From Epiperipatus broadwayi (taxonomy: Eukaryota; Onychophora; Udeonychophora; Euonychophora; Peripatidae): DNA of 64,000 nt. The notes under the pieces were generated by a model. It was not told where the DNA came from. It was given only the letters and a program-made list of their open reading frames with translations, and did no database searches. The stretch covers positions 9,582,876-9,646,875 of the forward strand of contig JAQFVV010006203.1 of the NCBI GenBank assembly GCA_028023455.1. Reading direction: 5' to 3'. The position numbers were made by a program, and so were the translations under genes. The first letter of the stretch is position 1; every line of letters starts with the position of its first letter. Shown piece after piece: positions 62,029 through 64,000 of this stretch.

Positions 62029-62235
62029 CTACAGGGCTCCTGCGTTATGGAATATAAATTTTGGCGCTCCTGGTCTCTTGAATAGAACTGATGTGAATGC
62101 ACTGCGATGGCACATGACCTTCCATTTATCAAAGCCCGGATCTATATGATCTATGTCTTTTGCCAAAATCAAAGCTCTTAATGTATAAATCCTACAATGA
62201 ATATCATATGCAAAGTAATATAATTGCTGAAGCAC
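62029..62235 (-). pseudogene. Unrecognised short ORF, broken in block B1
   Basis: A 68-codon open frame with KDIDHIDPGFDKWKVMCHRS and KRPGAPKFIFHNAGAL at its end. The B1 counterpart (about 35,285-35,430) has frameshifts, but parts of the peptide are alike. Composition is more protein-like than neighbouring random ORFs. I do not recognise it, and it may be the end of an unknown transposon protein. Confidence 0.35.
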
Positions 62236-62973
62236 TGATTGTGCTGTAATGCAGATTTTTCAGTTATGTAAATCAACTCTTCATTAGCATTTTTATGTAT
62301 TGAATCAGACTTTTCAAAATAATAATAAAATTATGCGAATGTTATTAACGGATTGCAGTAAAGAATTGAAAAAATATATATATATATTTGTTATTATATG
62401 TATTTTGCTTTGTCAACATTGATTCAAACTCATATTTATAACAAATAAGCAATTATTTATATATTATAAGTACCAATTTGTGGAATTTTAATAAATCTAT
62501 ATTTGCAAGTTAGACTTTTTTTTATTTTTTAAAATATTTAAATGTTTTTCATCACATGAAATGATCTGTCTCATCCATGAAATAAAATTACTTAATTAAA
62601 ACAAAATGAATTTTATATAATTTTGTTTAACAAAACACCCAATAGAATATTAAAATTATTTACACTTTTGCCTTTTTATTTACATAAAACTCTGCAGACT
62701 TTGGTGGCCACAATGTGATAAATAACAATCAGTTTTACTCGGTCGATTTTAGCCAAACTTTTAATTTTCAAGTTCAAAAATAACTTCAGAATCTATCATG
62801 CATAAATTATGCTTTCTATTAAAAAATTAGCTTCTCAATCTCAAATGTTTGCTCACTAATAGACAATTTTTTTTCTATGTTGTTATTTCAGTTTAACTTA
62901 TTCAAGTTATACAGCCAGGTATCTAGGGATTTTAAGAATTTACTTTAAAAGAAGATATTTTCACTTACATTGT

Positions 62974-63255
62974 TTTTTTTTGTTTTTTTTTAAATAACGA
63001 TTTATTTAAACAATTGATACAGCTTTATGAAATGATGATTACACGAATACCAAATAATGTCAAAATAAATGAGAAGTGAATACATACATGATGTGACCTG
63101 AGAAACCATGTGCAGTGTCCGAGCTTCAAGGTTTTTGAATCAAAGCTTCAGTAGAGTTCTAGATCTATCCATCACTTTGTCCTAGTTGAGCATTATACAT
63201 GCCTCTTTGAGCACTAAAATATACATCAACAATTCACTATCCATTCGTCCAAGTC
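62974..63255 (-). mobile_element. B2-specific polyA-tailed insertion, possible retroposed mRNA 3' end
   Basis: Absent from B1 (36,255-36,275). Read on the minus strand it ends with AAATAAATCG, about 8 bases, then A runs (nine A, C, ten A). That is the arrangement of a polyadenylation signal and tail. No pol III boxes and no coding frame seen, so a retroposed 3' UTR or a SINE of unknown type is likely. No clear TSD. Confidence 0.6.
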
Positions 63256-63739
63256 TTAGAAGCCATTATACCACACCTTGGATTTTTTTTTGCTTAATGA
63301 TAGACTATAATGAGTGAAAAAAAACATCAAGCAATTGGTTTCACTAGAATAGATAAAATATTTTGTAGACACTTTTGGTAGAACAAATTCTCATGATATA
63401 AAAATGCTTGGAATCAATAGATAATATTAGGATTTTTTTTTATTAACTAAACGTGAACAATCCACCTACACTTATGGTTATTATTAGTCAATGAAACAAA
63501 CACAAACTAGTTTTGAGTTATGAATAATAGATTCAATATATAATTATATTGTGACCATGTGTATGAGCAAACATAGTATAGTACAATGTTATATAATATT
63601 AAATTACATTATTGGTTTTTTAATATAGCTGCAGCAATTTGTATTGTGTAAAATAAATTTAATTTGTAAGTGACAGACAACAATACATGAATATAATGTC
63701 ACTGCTAAAGTTAAGAATAATTACGAATTATTACTTAAA

Positions 63740-64000
63740 GTAGAGGGGTTTGAACTTAGAATTTTCAGTCTATATTTATCTTCTATTCCATCTCAAACAA
63801 CTGATACACGTGATCATATTCAAGTGAAAAGGATAAATGATCTCTAATATATGTATTTTGTGCAGAACCAGCACTCATCACTTGGGCCAGATAATAATCT
63901 CCTACACATATTTACAGTCAATGCTCACCTTATATTAAGATAGAAATTCTTTAAACTTTAATGGACAGGCTTCAATGTTCTCATCCTTCCACTAAGTGAA
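63740..64000 (-). mobile_element. S2-family repeat, degraded (ortholog of 36.7 kb)
   Basis: Box B-like AAGTTCAAACCCC on the minus strand near 63,750. The hammerhead relic at about 63,850-63,890 has GTGATGA (C3 to G), helix II GTGC/GCAC and AAAA instead of GAAA. Continues to the window end. Confidence 0.6.

Larger units (their letters stand above)
55415..64000. repeat. Duplicated block B2 (continues beyond the window)
   Basis: Counterpart of 26,160-37,030; runs to the end of the window. It lacks element A and the R array, so it documents their insertion in B1. Confidence 0.85.

Overview
This window is very AT-rich eukaryotic DNA. I estimate well over 70% A+T by eye, and did not compute it. 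It has long microsatellites, polyA-tailed insertions, target-site duplications (TSDs) and many nested, decayed retroelements. There are no operons and no long intact ORFs. The mix of RTE-type, Tx1/L1-like and Jockey-like LINE remnants, Penelope-like elements with a GIY-YIG domain, tRNA-like SINEs and one SVOP/SV2-type transporter exon points to an invertebrate animal. I cannot name the species.

Layout: an RTE remnant (0.66-1.4 kb) and a degenerate repeat array (1.4-2.7 kb). Duplicated block A1 (2.9-11.2 kb) carries an ORF1-only LINE and an RTE element. Next come mostly unannotatable DNA with LINE remnants and a SINE (11-26 kb), then duplicated block B1 (26.2-37 kb). After B1 lie a tRNA-derived insertion at 37.9 kb, unrecognised decayed coding DNA (38.6-40.1 kb), a Penelope-like remnant (42.6-43.2 kb) and the transporter exon at 46.4 kb. 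The second copies of the blocks close the window: A2 (48.0-54.4 kb), a second Penelope-like remnant (54.7-55.4 kb) and B2 (55.4-64.0 kb).

The most notable content is a set of hammerhead-ribozyme (HHR) motifs carried by several repeat families. The clearest is family R. Its 456-465 bp units each hold a type I hammerhead with CTGATGA (CTGACGA in one), GAAA, a cleavage-site GTC and paired helices. R forms two insertions, 29,581-31,657 (five ribozymes) and 52,901-53,808 (two ribozymes). In both, a run of minus-strand units is joined to a run of plus-strand units. Both have TSDs and an empty-site counterpart elsewhere in the window, and both end at nearly the same unit position. This matches the retrozyme concept (non-autonomous retroelements with HHRs, thought to spread as small circular RNAs with a Penelope-type reverse transcriptase).

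Related but decayed hammerheads occur in element A (26.8-27.3 kb), in repeat family S2 (1.5-2.5, 24.2, 32.9, 36.9 and 63.9 kb), in the inverted arms of the Penelope remnant at 42.6-43.1 kb and, less convincingly, in the tRNA-headed SINE family S1. In three families helix III is a short palindrome (ACTAGT, ACCAATTGGT, ATACGTAT), and in the Penelope arms it is ACGT. In S2 the decay seems concentrated at the CpG spanning helix II and catalytic G12.

The only candidate host gene part is one short exon of a major-facilitator transporter at 46.33-46.44 kb, so most of the window may be intronic or intergenic. All LINE and Penelope coding regions are broken by stops and frameshifts. No homology search or folding program was run; ribozyme pairings were worked out by hand.
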